DNA of 64,000 nt from Flavobacterium tiangeerense. GTDB lineage: Bacteria; Bacteroidota; Bacteroidia; Flavobacteriales; Flavobacteriaceae. The stretch covers positions 186,001 to 250,000 of the forward strand of contig NZ_VLKO01000007.1 in NCBI RefSeq assembly GCF_007830355.1, read 5' to 3'. Made by a program: the position numbers and the translations under genes. The notes beneath the pieces were generated by a model, which saw only the letters and a list, made by a program, of their open reading frames with translations, had not been told where the DNA came from and searched no databases. Below are positions 17,379-25,712 of the stretch, in pieces. Each line of letters opens with the position of its first letter. Positions within the stretch are counted from its first letter, which is position 1.

Positions 17379-17875
17379 TTCTGATACAAGAATGATTGAT
17401 TTACTTCAAATGAAATGCTTTCATCATCATTCACAAAGTATTTCAGTAAAACTTCTCCCCAAATTTCTCCATCGCTATAATCAGCAATAATCCATCTGTG
17501 ATTTAAAATTTTCACTTTGTTAATGATAAACTTATTCGCTCCTATTTGATCTTGACCTGTATAAGGATTCCCTTTTGGGTTGGCATTAAAATCCAAAAGT
17601 TTTTCAGTGACAAATGGAATTAATTTTTCATATTGAATCATTTTATCATTCGACCCAGATTCAAAATAATTTTGTGCATTTTCATTTTTTTCTAATGAAA
17701 AGTAATTAGCACTTTGCAACTCATTTGATAATAATGCAATGCTATCTCTCAATTTTTTAGTGGTTTTATCGTAACGCTTTTGTTCAAATGCAACCTCTTT
17801 ACTTAAGAACATGTACGTAAAAATAGTAGACAAAACTGCGAGAATAGTCAAATACAATAAGAATGATTTTTTCAT
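17375..17875 (-). CDS. Membrane-anchored hypothetical protein
   Basis: 166 residues. One N-terminal membrane helix (about 4-24: SFLLYLTILAVLSTIFTYMFL) without a cleavage site, followed by a predicted coiled coil (EQKRYDKTTKKLRDSIALLSNELQ broken over about 30-55) and a compact C-terminal domain with beta strands (KFIINKVKILNHRWIIADYSDGEIWGEVLLKYFV). No catalytic motif recognised. It is 11 bases downstream of the MBL-fold hydrolase gene on the same strand, so the two are probably one operon. Confidence 0.75.
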   Translation of the reverse strand: MKKSFLLYLTILAVLSTIFTYMFLSKEVAFEQKRYDKTTKKLRDSIALLSNELQSANYFSLEKNENAQNYFESGSNDKMIQYEKLIPFVTEKLLDFNANPKGNPYTGQDQIGANKFIINKVKILNHRWIIADYSDGEIWGEVLLKYFVNDDESISFEVNQSFLYQK

Positions 17876-17886
17876 TTTTAGTTTAA

Positions 17887-18651
17887 TTAAATTATAATTT
17901 CCAAATTGTCATAAGCAAGATACACGTTCTCAGGAAGTTGTTTTTCGACCTCTTCATGAAAGCCCAATACATGACTAATGTGTGTGAGATATGCTTTTTC
18001 TGGTTGCACCAAATTTATGAAATCTAAAGCTTCTTTCAAATTGAAATGTGTATCATGCGGCTCTTCCCGCAAGGCATTGATCACTAAAACCTTTAAATTT
18101 TTCAATTTTAAAATCTCCTCGTTACTGATTGTTTTCACATCTGTTAAGTACGCAAAATCATCCATTCGATACCCAAAAACCTGCAAACTACCATGAAGTA
18201 CATCAATAGGAACAATTCTTTTTTCACCCAGTACAAAGGGATGATTATTGATGACCTCTATTGTTTTTACAGAAGGTGCTCCTGGATATTTATTGATGGT
18301 TTCAAAAACATAAGCAAAACGCTCCTTAAGATTATTAATCACTCGTGTATGAGCATAAATAGGAATCTCTCCTTGTTTAAAATTAAAAGGTCTAATATCA
18401 TCCAGTCCTGAGGTATGATCTGCATGCTCGTGAGTAAACAAAATAGCATCTACTTTTTGACAATTAGACACTAGCATTTGCTGCCTAAAGTCAGGACCAC
18501 AATCAATAACGAAAGAATAGTCATCCCACGATATCCAAACTGATACTCGCAACCTTTTATCTTTAAAATCAGTGCTCTTACACACGGGATGATTACTCCC
18601 TATAACAGGTATGCCTTGAGAGGTGCCCGTTCCTAAAAAATATACTTTCAA
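17887..18651 (-). CDS. MBL-fold metallo-hydrolase (PhnP-like)
   Basis: 254 residues counted from a TTG at 18651 that gives the family start MKVYFLGTGTSQGIP; a second TTG seven codons upstream (18672) is possible and there is no ATG. Metallo-beta-lactamase fold: LGTGTSQGIPVIG, the metal site THEHADHTSG (HxHxDH), DVLHGSLQVFGYR, and the late YLTHISHVLG. The closest recognised type is PhnP and related phosphodiesterases that cleave cyclic phosphates. Without phosphonate genes nearby, the substrate cannot be named. Divergent from the gene at 18743. Confidence 0.88.
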   Translation of the reverse strand: MKVYFLGTGTSQGIPVIGSNHPVCKSTDFKDKRLRVSVWISWDDYSFVIDCGPDFRQQMLVSNCQKVDAILFTHEHADHTSGLDDIRPFNFKQGEIPIYAHTRVINNLKERFAYVFETINKYPGAPSVKTIEVINNHPFVLGEKRIVPIDVLHGSLQVFGYRMDDFAYLTDVKTISNEEILKLKNLKVLVINALREEPHDTHFNLKEALDFINLVQPEKAYLTHISHVLGFHEEVEKQLPENVYLAYDNLEIII

Positions 18652-18711
18652 TTCAATAGATTTTATTTGCAAAAATAGGGTTAATTATCTTTCTTTAATA
18701 ACCTATTTCAT

Positions 18712-18719
18712 TAACTTTG
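18712..18719 (+). promoter_or_regulatory. Candidate -7 box (TAACTTTG)
   Basis: Exact TAnnTTTG match 24 bases before the ATG at 18743; no clear -33 partner. Confidence 0.5.
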
Positions 18720-18742
18720 TAACATATTAGGAATTAAAAAAA

Positions 18743-20203
18743 ATGGATACAGAGATAAAATTAAAAGGTGATAAAATCATCGAACAAATCCCATCAATAA
18801 AAGACAAAGCGCTTCGAATAAATTTGAACGAAAATATTTATGGGACCTTTGCTGAAATTGGAGCTGGACAGGAAACTGTAAGACATTTTTTTAGATCTGG
18901 TGGTTCATCTGGAACAATTGCAAAAGCCATGTCTGCTTATGATAAAGACTTTAGTGATGCCGTTTACGGAGTAGAATCGGATGGTAGATACGTTACAGAG
19001 AGTAGGTTAAAAAAAATGCTTTCGCATGAAGTAAATCTTATAGAACAAAGATTGAGCCGTGAAAAACATCCTAATAAAATGTTTTTTAGTTATGCAAACA
19101 CAGTTGCCACTATAGATTTTGCTAAACAATTTAAAGGCCACGGATGGGTAGGAATTAGCTACCAAATTGAACCTGATGAAGATTACAATGAAATTATACT
19201 TCACATTCGTTTTAAAGAAACAGATGTAAGATTACAACAAGAAACCTTAGGGATTCTAGGTGTAAACTTAATTTACGGAGCTTTTTATAAATACAATGAT
19301 CCTAAAAGATTACTTCGTTATTTATATGATCACTTAGATAAAGACCAACTAGAAATTGATACCATAAATTTCTCTGGACCTCGATTTGCAGATGTAGACA
19401 ACAGATTAATGAGTTTGCAACTTGTGAAAAATGGCATGACAGATGCCGTGATGTTTAACCCTGATGGTAAAAACATTCTTCCTGCAGCCATTCTTTACAA
19501 GAAAAACATACTTGCTTTTAGAGGAAGTTTTCGTCCTGTGACCAAGGTAAATATGGACATGTATGAAAAGTCTTTAAAAATGTTTTTGAATGAAAATAAA
19601 GTAGATAAGGACAATACACTAGTTGTTTTTGAAATTACTTTATCTAATTTACGTTCTGATGGAGAGATCAACGAAAGGGATTTCATGGATCGTGCTGAGC
19701 TTTTATGTTCACTAGGGCAAACCGTTATGATATCTAATTTTCAAGAATATTATAAAGTTGTAGAATACTTTGCTAATTATACTAAGGCTCGAATGGGACT
19801 AGCATTAGGAGTTAATAACTTAATTGATATTTTTGACGAAAAATACTACCGACATTTAAGTGGAGGAATTCTTGAAGCTTTTGGAAAATTATTCTATCGC
19901 GATATGAAAGTTTTCTTGTACCCAATGATAGGAGAAAACGGTGAAATTATCAACTCTGATAACTTGAAAGTACATCCACGAATGAAAGAGCTCTACAAAT
20001 TCTTTAAATTCAATGGAAAAGTAGTTGATATTGATGATTATGATCCTACTATATTAAATGTGTTTTCTCGAGAAGTACTCAACATGATTAATCACGGTAA
20101 ACCAGGATGGGAAAGTATGTTGCCATCAGGTATAGCTGAAATCATTAAAGAGCATCAACTGTTTGGTTATGCTCCTCAAAAAGTCTTAAACGAAAGCAAT
20201 TAA
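18743..20203 (+). CDS. Large conserved protein of unknown function
   Basis: 486 residues, acidic to neutral, no signal peptide and no membrane helix, so cytoplasmic. Striking segments are GTFAEIGAGQETVRHFFRSGGSSGTIAKAMSAYD near residue 35, a Glu/Asp-rich middle, LPAAILYKKNILAFRGSFRPVT, VVFEITLSNLRSDGEIN, and a C-terminal SGGILEAFGKLFYRDMKVFLYP. Homologues in Bacteroidota have sometimes been labelled nicotinate-nucleotide adenylyltransferase, but the nucleotidyltransferase HxGH motif is not visible. The AEIGAGQETV piece resembles a nucleotide-binding Gly loop only weakly. The gene is monocistronic between its own promoter and terminator. Confidence 0.8.
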   Translation: MDTEIKLKGDKIIEQIPSIKDKALRINLNENIYGTFAEIGAGQETVRHFFRSGGSSGTIAKAMSAYDKDFSDAVYGVESDGRYVTESRLKKMLSHEVNLIEQRLSREKHPNKMFFSYANTVATIDFAKQFKGHGWVGISYQIEPDEDYNEIILHIRFKETDVRLQQETLGILGVNLIYGAFYKYNDPKRLLRYLYDHLDKDQLEIDTINFSGPRFADVDNRLMSLQLVKNGMTDAVMFNPDGKNILPAAILYKKNILAFRGSFRPVTKVNMDMYEKSLKMFLNENKVDKDNTLVVFEITLSNLRSDGEINERDFMDRAELLCSLGQTVMISNFQEYYKVVEYFANYTKARMGLALGVNNLIDIFDEKYYRHLSGGILEAFGKLFYRDMKVFLYPMIGENGEIINSDNLKVHPRMKELYKFFKFNGKVVDIDDYDPTILNVFSREVLNMINHGKPGWESMLPSGIAEIIKEHQLFGYAPQKVLNESN

Positions 20204-20220
20204 CTTTTAGCTATATATAA

Positions 20221-20263
20221 AAATCCAGTACACAAGAATACAATCTTGAATACTGGATTTTTT
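20221..20263. terminator. Bidirectional terminator between convergent genes
   Basis: AAATCCAGTA (20221-20230) pairs with TACTGGATTT (20251-20260), with an inner CAAGA/TCTTG stem and T-runs on both strands. Confidence 0.88.
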
Positions 20264-20296
20264 ATTTTGTTGAAATTATGTAAATCCTAAATTGTA

Positions 20297-20749
20297 TTAT
20301 TTTAAGATTTGAGCGGCGTGTACTTTGGTTTTCACATCAGATATAACCTCATCAATAAAACCTTCTTCGTTAATTACAAAAGTAGTTCTGTGAATTCCAT
20401 CGTATTCTTTACCCATAAACTTTTTTGGTCCCCAAACTCCAAAAGCTTGAATTACAGATTTATCTTCATCAGCAAGTAAAGGGAAAGGAAATTCATATTT
20501 GTCTTTAAATTTGGCTTGAGCCTTTGAACTATCAGCACTCACGCCTAATAATGCATAATTATTAGCCTGAAAGCGTTCAAAATTATCTCTCAAATCACAA
20601 GCTTCAGCCGTACATCCAGGAGTATTTGCTTTTGGATAGAAAAAAACAACTAGCTTTTTACCCGCATAATCTGCTAATTGATGTTTTTTACCGTCTTGAT
20701 CTAAACCTATAAAATCTGGAGCTTTATCTCCTTTAGTTAATGTTGTCAT
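20297..20749 (-). CDS. bcp: Thioredoxin-dependent thiol peroxidase (Bcp/PrxQ)
   Basis: 150 residues. Peroxiredoxin that reduces hydrogen peroxide and organic hydroperoxides. Family motif FYPKANTPGCTAEACDLRD has the peroxidatic Cys46 and a resolving Cys51 five residues later, the classic PrxQ arrangement. GVSADSSKAQAKFKDKYEFPF and HRTTFVINEEG also match. Cytoplasmic. The length is normal for the family. Divergent from the endonuclease III gene. Confidence 0.96.
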   Translation of the reverse strand: MTTLTKGDKAPDFIGLDQDGKKHQLADYAGKKLVVFFYPKANTPGCTAEACDLRDNFERFQANNYALLGVSADSSKAQAKFKDKYEFPFPLLADEDKSVIQAFGVWGPKKFMGKEYDGIHRTTFVINEEGFIDEVISDVKTKVHAAQILK

Positions 20750-20833
20750 TGTAATAATATTTAATAGTGAAATGGCTTGTTAGTTGCATTTGAAATTAGA
20801 AATGATTTTCTTTACAAATCAAATTTAGGAATA

Positions 20834-21496
20834 ATGACCAAACAGGAACGCGTAACTTTTGTTATAAATACGTTAAAAGAATTGTACCCTACAATTCCCA
20901 TACCGCTAGATCATAAAGATCCTTATACCTTATTGATAGCTGTGTTATTATCTGCTCAATGTACTGATGTGCGGGTCAATCAAATAACCCCAATACTTTT
21001 TGCAAAAGCAGATAATCCGTATGATATGGTAAAAATGACTGTAGAAGAAATAAAAGAAATCATTAGACCCTGCGGCTTATCGCCAATGAAATCTAAAGGA
21101 ATTCACGGATTATCACAAATCCTAATTGAAAAACATAACGGCGAAGTTCCGCAAAGTTTTGAGTTTCTAGAAGAACTTCCTGCTGTGGGCCATAAAACGG
21201 CTAGTGTGGTCATGTCTCAAGCTTTTGGAGTACCTGCATTTCCTGTTGATACGCACATTCATAGGTTAATGTACCGCTGGAATTTAACGAATGGTAAAAA
21301 TGTTGTTCAAACGGAAAAAGATGCTAAACGTATCTTTCCTGAAGAAACATGGAACGACCTGCACCTTCAAATTATTTGGTACGGAAGAGAATATTCACCA
21401 GCGAGAGGTTGGGATTTAGAAAAAGATATTATCACCAAAACTATTGGCAGAAAAAAGGTAATCAACGAATATCAAAAAAAAGTAAAACCACTATAA
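20834..21496 (+). CDS. nth: Endonuclease III-type DNA glycosylase without iron-sulfur cysteines
   Basis: 220 residues from the ATG at 20834. Removes oxidised pyrimidines and cleaves the abasic site in base excision repair. The helix-hairpin-helix is LPAVGHKTASVV with catalytic Lys121, and the catalytic Asp139 lies in FPVDTHIHR; these match E. coli K120 and D138. DHKDPYTLLIAVLLSAQCTD at the N-terminus is also typical. The C-terminal C-x6-C-x2-C-x5-C loop that holds a [4Fe-4S] cluster in E. coli Nth is absent: from residue 150 to the end there is no Cys, and the region reads WYGREYSPARGWDLEKDI. The stop codon lies inside the terminator loop. Confidence 0.93.
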   Translation: MTKQERVTFVINTLKELYPTIPIPLDHKDPYTLLIAVLLSAQCTDVRVNQITPILFAKADNPYDMVKMTVEEIKEIIRPCGLSPMKSKGIHGLSQILIEKHNGEVPQSFEFLEELPAVGHKTASVVMSQAFGVPAFPVDTHIHRLMYRWNLTNGKNVVQTEKDAKRIFPEETWNDLHLQIIWYGREYSPARGWDLEKDIITKTIGRKKVINEYQKKVKPL

Positions 21497-21515
21497 ATTA
21501 GTGGTTTTACTTTTT
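21481..21515 (+). terminator. Terminator overlapping the nth stop codon
   Basis: Twelve-bp perfect stem AGTAAAACCACT (21481-21492) / AGTGGTTTTACT (21500-21511) with a seven-base loop containing the stop codon, then TTTT. Confidence 0.88.
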
Positions 21516-21602
21516 AAAACTTAAATTAAAATTTTAATTAGATACTATTTCATAACATCTATTGTCTATTTTTAATACTGTTAGTGCTTTTGAATAGCTC
21601 AA

Positions 21603-21626
21603 TAAAAAGGAAACGATTTCCTTTTT
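21603..21626 (-). terminator. Possible terminator for the sigma factor gene
   Basis: AAAAAGGAAA CGA TTTCCTTTTT hairpin about 100 bases downstream of the minus-strand sigma factor stop. The stem is AT-rich and partly made of A/T runs, so support is modest. Confidence 0.4.
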
Positions 21627-21728
21627 TGGTTTCATTAAAGGTAAGGCACTTGCCCTTTTTGAGTATAATTTTGCCATAAATCCTACGCTTTTATTTTAAA
21701 TTATAACGTAAGAATTAAAGGGATAGTA

Positions 21729-22313
21729 TTAAGTAGTCAAAACAATTTGATGTTTATCAATAACTTTTCTCAAATTGAGTAACGCATAACGCATTCTTCC
21801 AAGGGCAGTATTGATGCTAACACCAGTTATCTCAGATATTTCCTTGAAACTCATGTCTTGATACATGCGCATGATCAAAACTTCTTTTTGATCAGCAGGA
21901 AGCTCTTCAATAATTTTCTTAATATCTATTTGAACTTGGTCGGCAATAATTTTATTTTCAATAGATAGTGAATCATCAGACATGATTGAAAAAATAGAAA
22001 ACTCTTCGGTTTCTCTATATAAAGGCATTTTTTTGGACTTTCTAAAATGATCTACAATCAAATTGTGAGCAATTCGCATGACCCATGGTAGAAATTTACC
22101 CTCTTCGTTATAAGAATTAGATTTTAAAGTATTGATTACTTTAATAAAGGTGTCTTGAAAAATATCATTAGTGATGTCTCTATCCGGTATTTTAGAATAA
22201 ATAAAACCGTAGATTTTAGACTCGTGCCTTTTAATTAGTTTTGCTAATGCATCCTCGTTTCCAGATACATATTCTTTAACTAAAAGTGCATCGTTGAGTT
22301 GTATATTAACCAT
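21729..22313 (-). CDS. ECF-type RNA polymerase sigma factor
   Basis: 194 residues. Region 2 is visible as YGFIYSKIPDRDITNDIFQDTFIKVINTL and WVMRIAHNLIVDHFRKSKK, and region 4 as LPADQKEVLIMRMYQDMSFKEISEITGVSINTALGRMRYAL with its helix-turn-helix. Extracytoplasmic-function sigma factors redirect RNA polymerase to a stress or envelope regulon. No anti-sigma gene is adjacent: the neighbour downstream is the convergent nth gene and upstream is a 264-base non-coding gap. It resembles the lone RpoE-like sigma factor common in flavobacteria. Its own promoter looks like the housekeeping type. Confidence 0.93.
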   Translation of the reverse strand: MVNIQLNDALLVKEYVSGNEDALAKLIKRHESKIYGFIYSKIPDRDITNDIFQDTFIKVINTLKSNSYNEEGKFLPWVMRIAHNLIVDHFRKSKKMPLYRETEEFSIFSIMSDDSLSIENKIIADQVQIDIKKIIEELPADQKEVLIMRMYQDMSFKEISEITGVSINTALGRMRYALLNLRKVIDKHQIVLTT

Positions 22314-22407
22314 AATAGTACTTTTTTAATTTAATTAATTGGGGTATGATTTCTCAAAAAAGTAATTTTATGTAATAGGCTTTTGGTTTTCGTGGTTAAT
22401 TTTAATT

Positions 22408-22440
22408 CAAATTTAACAAAATATTGCATTTAAATGCAAA
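22408..22440 (-). promoter_or_regulatory. Promoter of the sigma factor gene (TTTG / TAAATTTG)
   Basis: On the minus strand TTTG (22437-22440) and TAAATTTG (22408-22415) are 21 bases apart, a good Bacteroidota -33/-7 match. It implies a leader of roughly 90 bases before the ATG at 22313. Confidence 0.6.
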
Positions 22441-22517
22441 AAAAAATAATAAAAATTATATAAATAAATTTATAATGTGGTGAAATTGTCAATGAAATTA
22501 TAAACTTTCAACAAAAA

Positions 22518-22553
22518 ACACTAAAAAGAGCTAAAACCTGGCTTTTTTAGTGT
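22518..22553 (-). terminator. Terminator at the end of the glucan utilization operon
   Basis: ACACTAAAAAGAGC (22518-22531) pairs with GCTTTTTTAGTGT (22541-22553) apart from one bulge; on the minus strand it is followed by a T-run. It lies 25 bases after the last GH16 gene. Confidence 0.85.
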
Positions 22554-22577
22554 CTAGAGTTGAAAATAATTTGCTCA

Positions 22578-23336
22578 TTATTGAAACACTTTTATGTAAT
22601 CAATATAAAATTTTTGAGGAAAAATTGCATCATCAACTTTGGGCCCTCCAAAATTACCTCCTATAGCCATGTTTATAATAAAATAAAATGGCTGGTTGTA
22701 TGGCCAAACAGCTTGGGTTTTTAATTCAGGCTGAAAAGTATACACTAACTTAGCATCTACAAAAAATTCTATTTTATCTGGTGTCCACTCTATGGCATAC
22801 AGGTGAAAACCCTCTTCAATAGACTCTATTTTTGTTTTTTTAGTGTTAATAGTATTTCCATGACTGTCTTGAGTATGTAACGATGTAAATACCATATTGG
22901 GTTCTTTACCCACATATTCAAGGATATCAATTTCTCCACACATGGGCCACCCAACTTGATCAATATTAGAGCCTAACATCCAAAAAGCGGGCCAAATCCC
23001 ATGCCCTACGGGAAGTTTTGCTCTTGCTTCAAATCTACCGTATTGAAATTCTTTTTTCCCTTTGGTAGTAATTCTTGTTGATGTGTATTTATTGTCTGCT
23101 TCTTTTTTTGCAGTAATTACTAAGCAACTTTTTTCAATTTTATGATTATCATTTGTATATAACTGTCTTTCATTATTACCCCATCCACAATTTGGGCAAC
23201 CATCACCCAACTCGATATTCCAAGTTTTTTCATTTAATGATTTTCCATTAAAGTGTTCTTCCCAAACTAATTTGCGAGTACCCACTTGTGCGAATGAACA
23301 AGTGAAAATTAGGAAACAAACCAATATATATTTCAT
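22578..23336 (-). CDS. GH16 endo-beta-glucanase (laminarinase-like)
   Basis: 252 residues. Signal peptide MKYILVCFLIFTCSFAQ. One GH16 catalytic domain fills the chain. The active-site motif GEIDILE gives nucleophile E135, assisting D137 and acid/base E140. The pattern E-I-D-I-L-E without an extra residue is close to the laminarinase-type subgroup with a beta-bulge. Also typical are YGRFEARAKLPVGHGIWPAFWML and the C-terminal FYIDYIKVFQ. Expected to cut internal beta-1,3 (or mixed) glucan bonds in the periplasm or outside. It is the last gene of the operon, seven bases after GH3. Two Cys pairs (47/50 and others) may form a disulfide. Confidence 0.95.
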   Translation of the reverse strand: MKYILVCFLIFTCSFAQVGTRKLVWEEHFNGKSLNEKTWNIELGDGCPNCGWGNNERQLYTNDNHKIEKSCLVITAKKEADNKYTSTRITTKGKKEFQYGRFEARAKLPVGHGIWPAFWMLGSNIDQVGWPMCGEIDILEYVGKEPNMVFTSLHTQDSHGNTINTKKTKIESIEEGFHLYAIEWTPDKIEFFVDAKLVYTFQPELKTQAVWPYNQPFYFIINMAIGGNFGGPKVDDAIFPQKFYIDYIKVFQ

Positions 23337-23342
23337 GAATGC

Positions 23343-25637
23343 TTAGTTTTTAAATTGAAAATCTTTTTCGAATTGTGTTACAGAACTGCCTCCAACAAAG
23401 ACTTTAAAATCTCCCGCTTCGGCTTCCCATTTTCTATTGGCGGTAAAAAATTCAATCGTTTTTTCATTGATTGTAAACACTACTTTCTTTGTTTCATTAG
23501 GTTGTAACTCTATTAATTCAAAACCTTTAAGTTCTTTTACAGGGCGCGTAACGCTGGCAATCAAATCTCTAATATACAACTGAACTACCTCTTTACCTAT
23601 TACATTACTTGTGTTTTTAATATTGACCGATACTTGAATAGATCCACCTTTTGCGAAAGCATTAGAAGACAATTCAAAACCTGAATATTCAAATTTAGAA
23701 TAACTTAAACCATGTCCGAAAGGAAATTGAGGCGTGTTTTTCTCGTCAATATAATGAGACCAAAAAACACTTTCAGGTTCATTCATTATAGGTCTTCCGG
23801 TATTTTTATAATTGTAATACAAAGGCAATTGCCCCACGTTACGCGGGAAAGACATTGGTAGTTTTCCGCTTGGATTGTAGTCTCCATATAGTACTTGCGC
23901 TATAGCGTTACCACTTTGTGTGCCTAACTGCCATCCCACTAAAATTGCAGGAATTTTTTCTGCAGCCCACGGAATAGCAAGAGGCCTACCATTGTTTAAA
24001 ACCAAAACAATATTAGGATTCACTTTATACACTGCCTCTAGTAATTCTTGCTGTACACCTGGTAAATCTATCTCGGTTCTGCTTCTACCTTCTCCAGATT
24101 GCAAACCGTGTTCTCCTAAAACCATTACCACAACATCTGCTTGTTTTGCATTTGCAATCGCTTCATCAAATCCCGTTTTATCTGTGGAGTTGATTTTAGT
24201 TTCCCAAATAAATTGAGTGCGTCCCACTGAAACATCAGCACCTTTTGAAAAAGTCAGTTGATTTCCAGAGTATTTTTGCAATCCTTCTAAAACAGAAACC
24301 GCCGTATTGTCTTCAGCTGCAATTCGCCAACTGCCTAATGGACTTGTTTTATCATTTGCCAAAGCACCAATTAATGCTATTTTTTGACCCGTTTTTTTTA
24401 ATGGTAAAATATTATTGTCATTTTTTAAAAGCACAATTGATTTTTTTGCCATGTCTAAAACACCTTCATGAAACTCGGGTTTACCTACTGTGGCTTGCTC
24501 TCTTTTTTCATCACAATATTTATAGGGATCATCAAAAAGTCCCAATTCAAATTTCACTTTCAATATACGTCTTGCAGCATCATCAATAAAGCTCTCTTTT
24601 ACTTTACCCTCTTTTACTAATACCACTAAATGATCTACATAAGCGCTTGATTCCATATCCATATCTGATCCTGCATTGATGGCAATCTCGGCAGCATGTT
24701 TGCTATCTTTGGCATATCCGTGAGCTATCATTTCGTTTATAGAACCCCAATCTGAAACTACAAAACCATCAAAATTCCACTCTTTCTTTAAAATATCCCT
24801 CTGTAAATACGCATTACCAGTAGCAGGTATGCCATTCAATTCATTGAAGGAATTCATAAAAGTACGCACGCCAGCATCAACCGCTGCCTTAAAAGGAGGG
24901 AAAATGGTGTTTTGCAACGTATTTTCGCTTACATCTACCGTGTTATAATCTCTACCTGATTCAGCAAAACCATAACCTGCAAAATGTTTGGCACAAGCCA
25001 AAATAGTATTGGTCGCAGCCAAATCATTTCCTTGAAAACCTTGTACGCGAGCCACCGCAATTTTACTTCCAAGGTATGGATCTTCGCCAGCTCCTTCCAT
25101 AACACGACCCCAGCGTGCATCACGAGCCACATCAACCATGGGAGCAAAAGTCCAATTTAATCCCTCTGCCGAAGCTTCTTCGGCAGCAATAGCCGCAGAT
25201 TTTTGTATGGCTTGTAAATCCCAACTTGCAGCTTCGGCAAGTGGAATAGGGCTAATTGTTTTATACCCGTGAATTACATCAAAGCCAAAAAGCAAAGGAA
25301 TTTTGAGACGGGTTTGTTCCACAGCTATTTTTTGCAAAGCGCGAACATCCTTTACCCCTTTTACGTTAAGCATAGATCCAACTAAGCCTTTTTTAAGGTC
25401 TTCGTATTTTTTTGCGGCTTGGCCTTCTTTTGGAGTGGGTCCCGTAATATCCCAAAAACCATTGTATTGATTGAGTTGTCCAACTTTTTCCTCTAAAGTC
25501 ATCAATTGAAGAACCGAATCAACCTTTCTATCTAATGCGTTTTTTTGCACCAAAGGAGTTGATGGTTGTGTGATTTTTTTACTACAAGCAACTACAAAAA
25601 ATAGGCTGCCAAGTATAAATAGAAATGAATACTTCAT
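23343..25637 (-). CDS. bglX: GH3 beta-glucosidase, lipoprotein
   Basis: 764 residues. Lipoprotein signal MKYSFLFILGSLFFVVAC with Cys18. GH3 (alpha/beta)8 domain at about 35-380: PLLFGFDVIHGYKTISPIPLAEAASWD, KHFAGYG, and GFVVSDWGS with nucleophile Asp296. The alpha/beta sandwich domain at about 400-620 contains VVMVLGEHGLQSGEGRSRT, and a fibronectin III-like domain ends the protein. This is the BglX architecture and size. It releases glucose from the non-reducing ends of beta-gluco-oligosaccharides, probably in the periplasm after SusCD uptake. A hairpin lies between this gene and the GH16 gene upstream. Confidence 0.95.
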   Translation of the reverse strand: MKYSFLFILGSLFFVVACSKKITQPSTPLVQKNALDRKVDSVLQLMTLEEKVGQLNQYNGFWDITGPTPKEGQAAKKYEDLKKGLVGSMLNVKGVKDVRALQKIAVEQTRLKIPLLFGFDVIHGYKTISPIPLAEAASWDLQAIQKSAAIAAEEASAEGLNWTFAPMVDVARDARWGRVMEGAGEDPYLGSKIAVARVQGFQGNDLAATNTILACAKHFAGYGFAESGRDYNTVDVSENTLQNTIFPPFKAAVDAGVRTFMNSFNELNGIPATGNAYLQRDILKKEWNFDGFVVSDWGSINEMIAHGYAKDSKHAAEIAINAGSDMDMESSAYVDHLVVLVKEGKVKESFIDDAARRILKVKFELGLFDDPYKYCDEKREQATVGKPEFHEGVLDMAKKSIVLLKNDNNILPLKKTGQKIALIGALANDKTSPLGSWRIAAEDNTAVSVLEGLQKYSGNQLTFSKGADVSVGRTQFIWETKINSTDKTGFDEAIANAKQADVVVMVLGEHGLQSGEGRSRTEIDLPGVQQELLEAVYKVNPNIVLVLNNGRPLAIPWAAEKIPAILVGWQLGTQSGNAIAQVLYGDYNPSGKLPMSFPRNVGQLPLYYNYKNTGRPIMNEPESVFWSHYIDEKNTPQFPFGHGLSYSKFEYSGFELSSNAFAKGGSIQVSVNIKNTSNVIGKEVVQLYIRDLIASVTRPVKELKGFELIELQPNETKKVVFTINEKTIEFFTANRKWEAEAGDFKVFVGGSSVTQFEKDFQFKN

Positions 25638-25658
25638 TTGTGGTATGTTTATTAAAGC

Positions 25659-25687
25659 AAAAGGCAGGTAAAAAAAACCTACCTTTT
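25659..25687 (-). promoter_or_regulatory. Intra-operon hairpin between GH16 lipoprotein and GH3 genes
   Basis: On the minus strand AAAAGGTAGGT pairs with ACCTGCCTTTT (one G-U) around a seven-T loop, just upstream of the GH3 start. It could lower read-through or protect the mRNA end. The following T-run is short (TTTT), so full termination is doubtful. Confidence 0.5.
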
Positions 25688-25712
25688 ACTATTATTGCTA
25701 ATTTAAATGTGC

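Noticed and set aside
18743-20203. Assignment as nicotinate-nucleotide adenylyltransferase
   Set aside because: The HxGH and ISSTxxR motifs of that family are not present.
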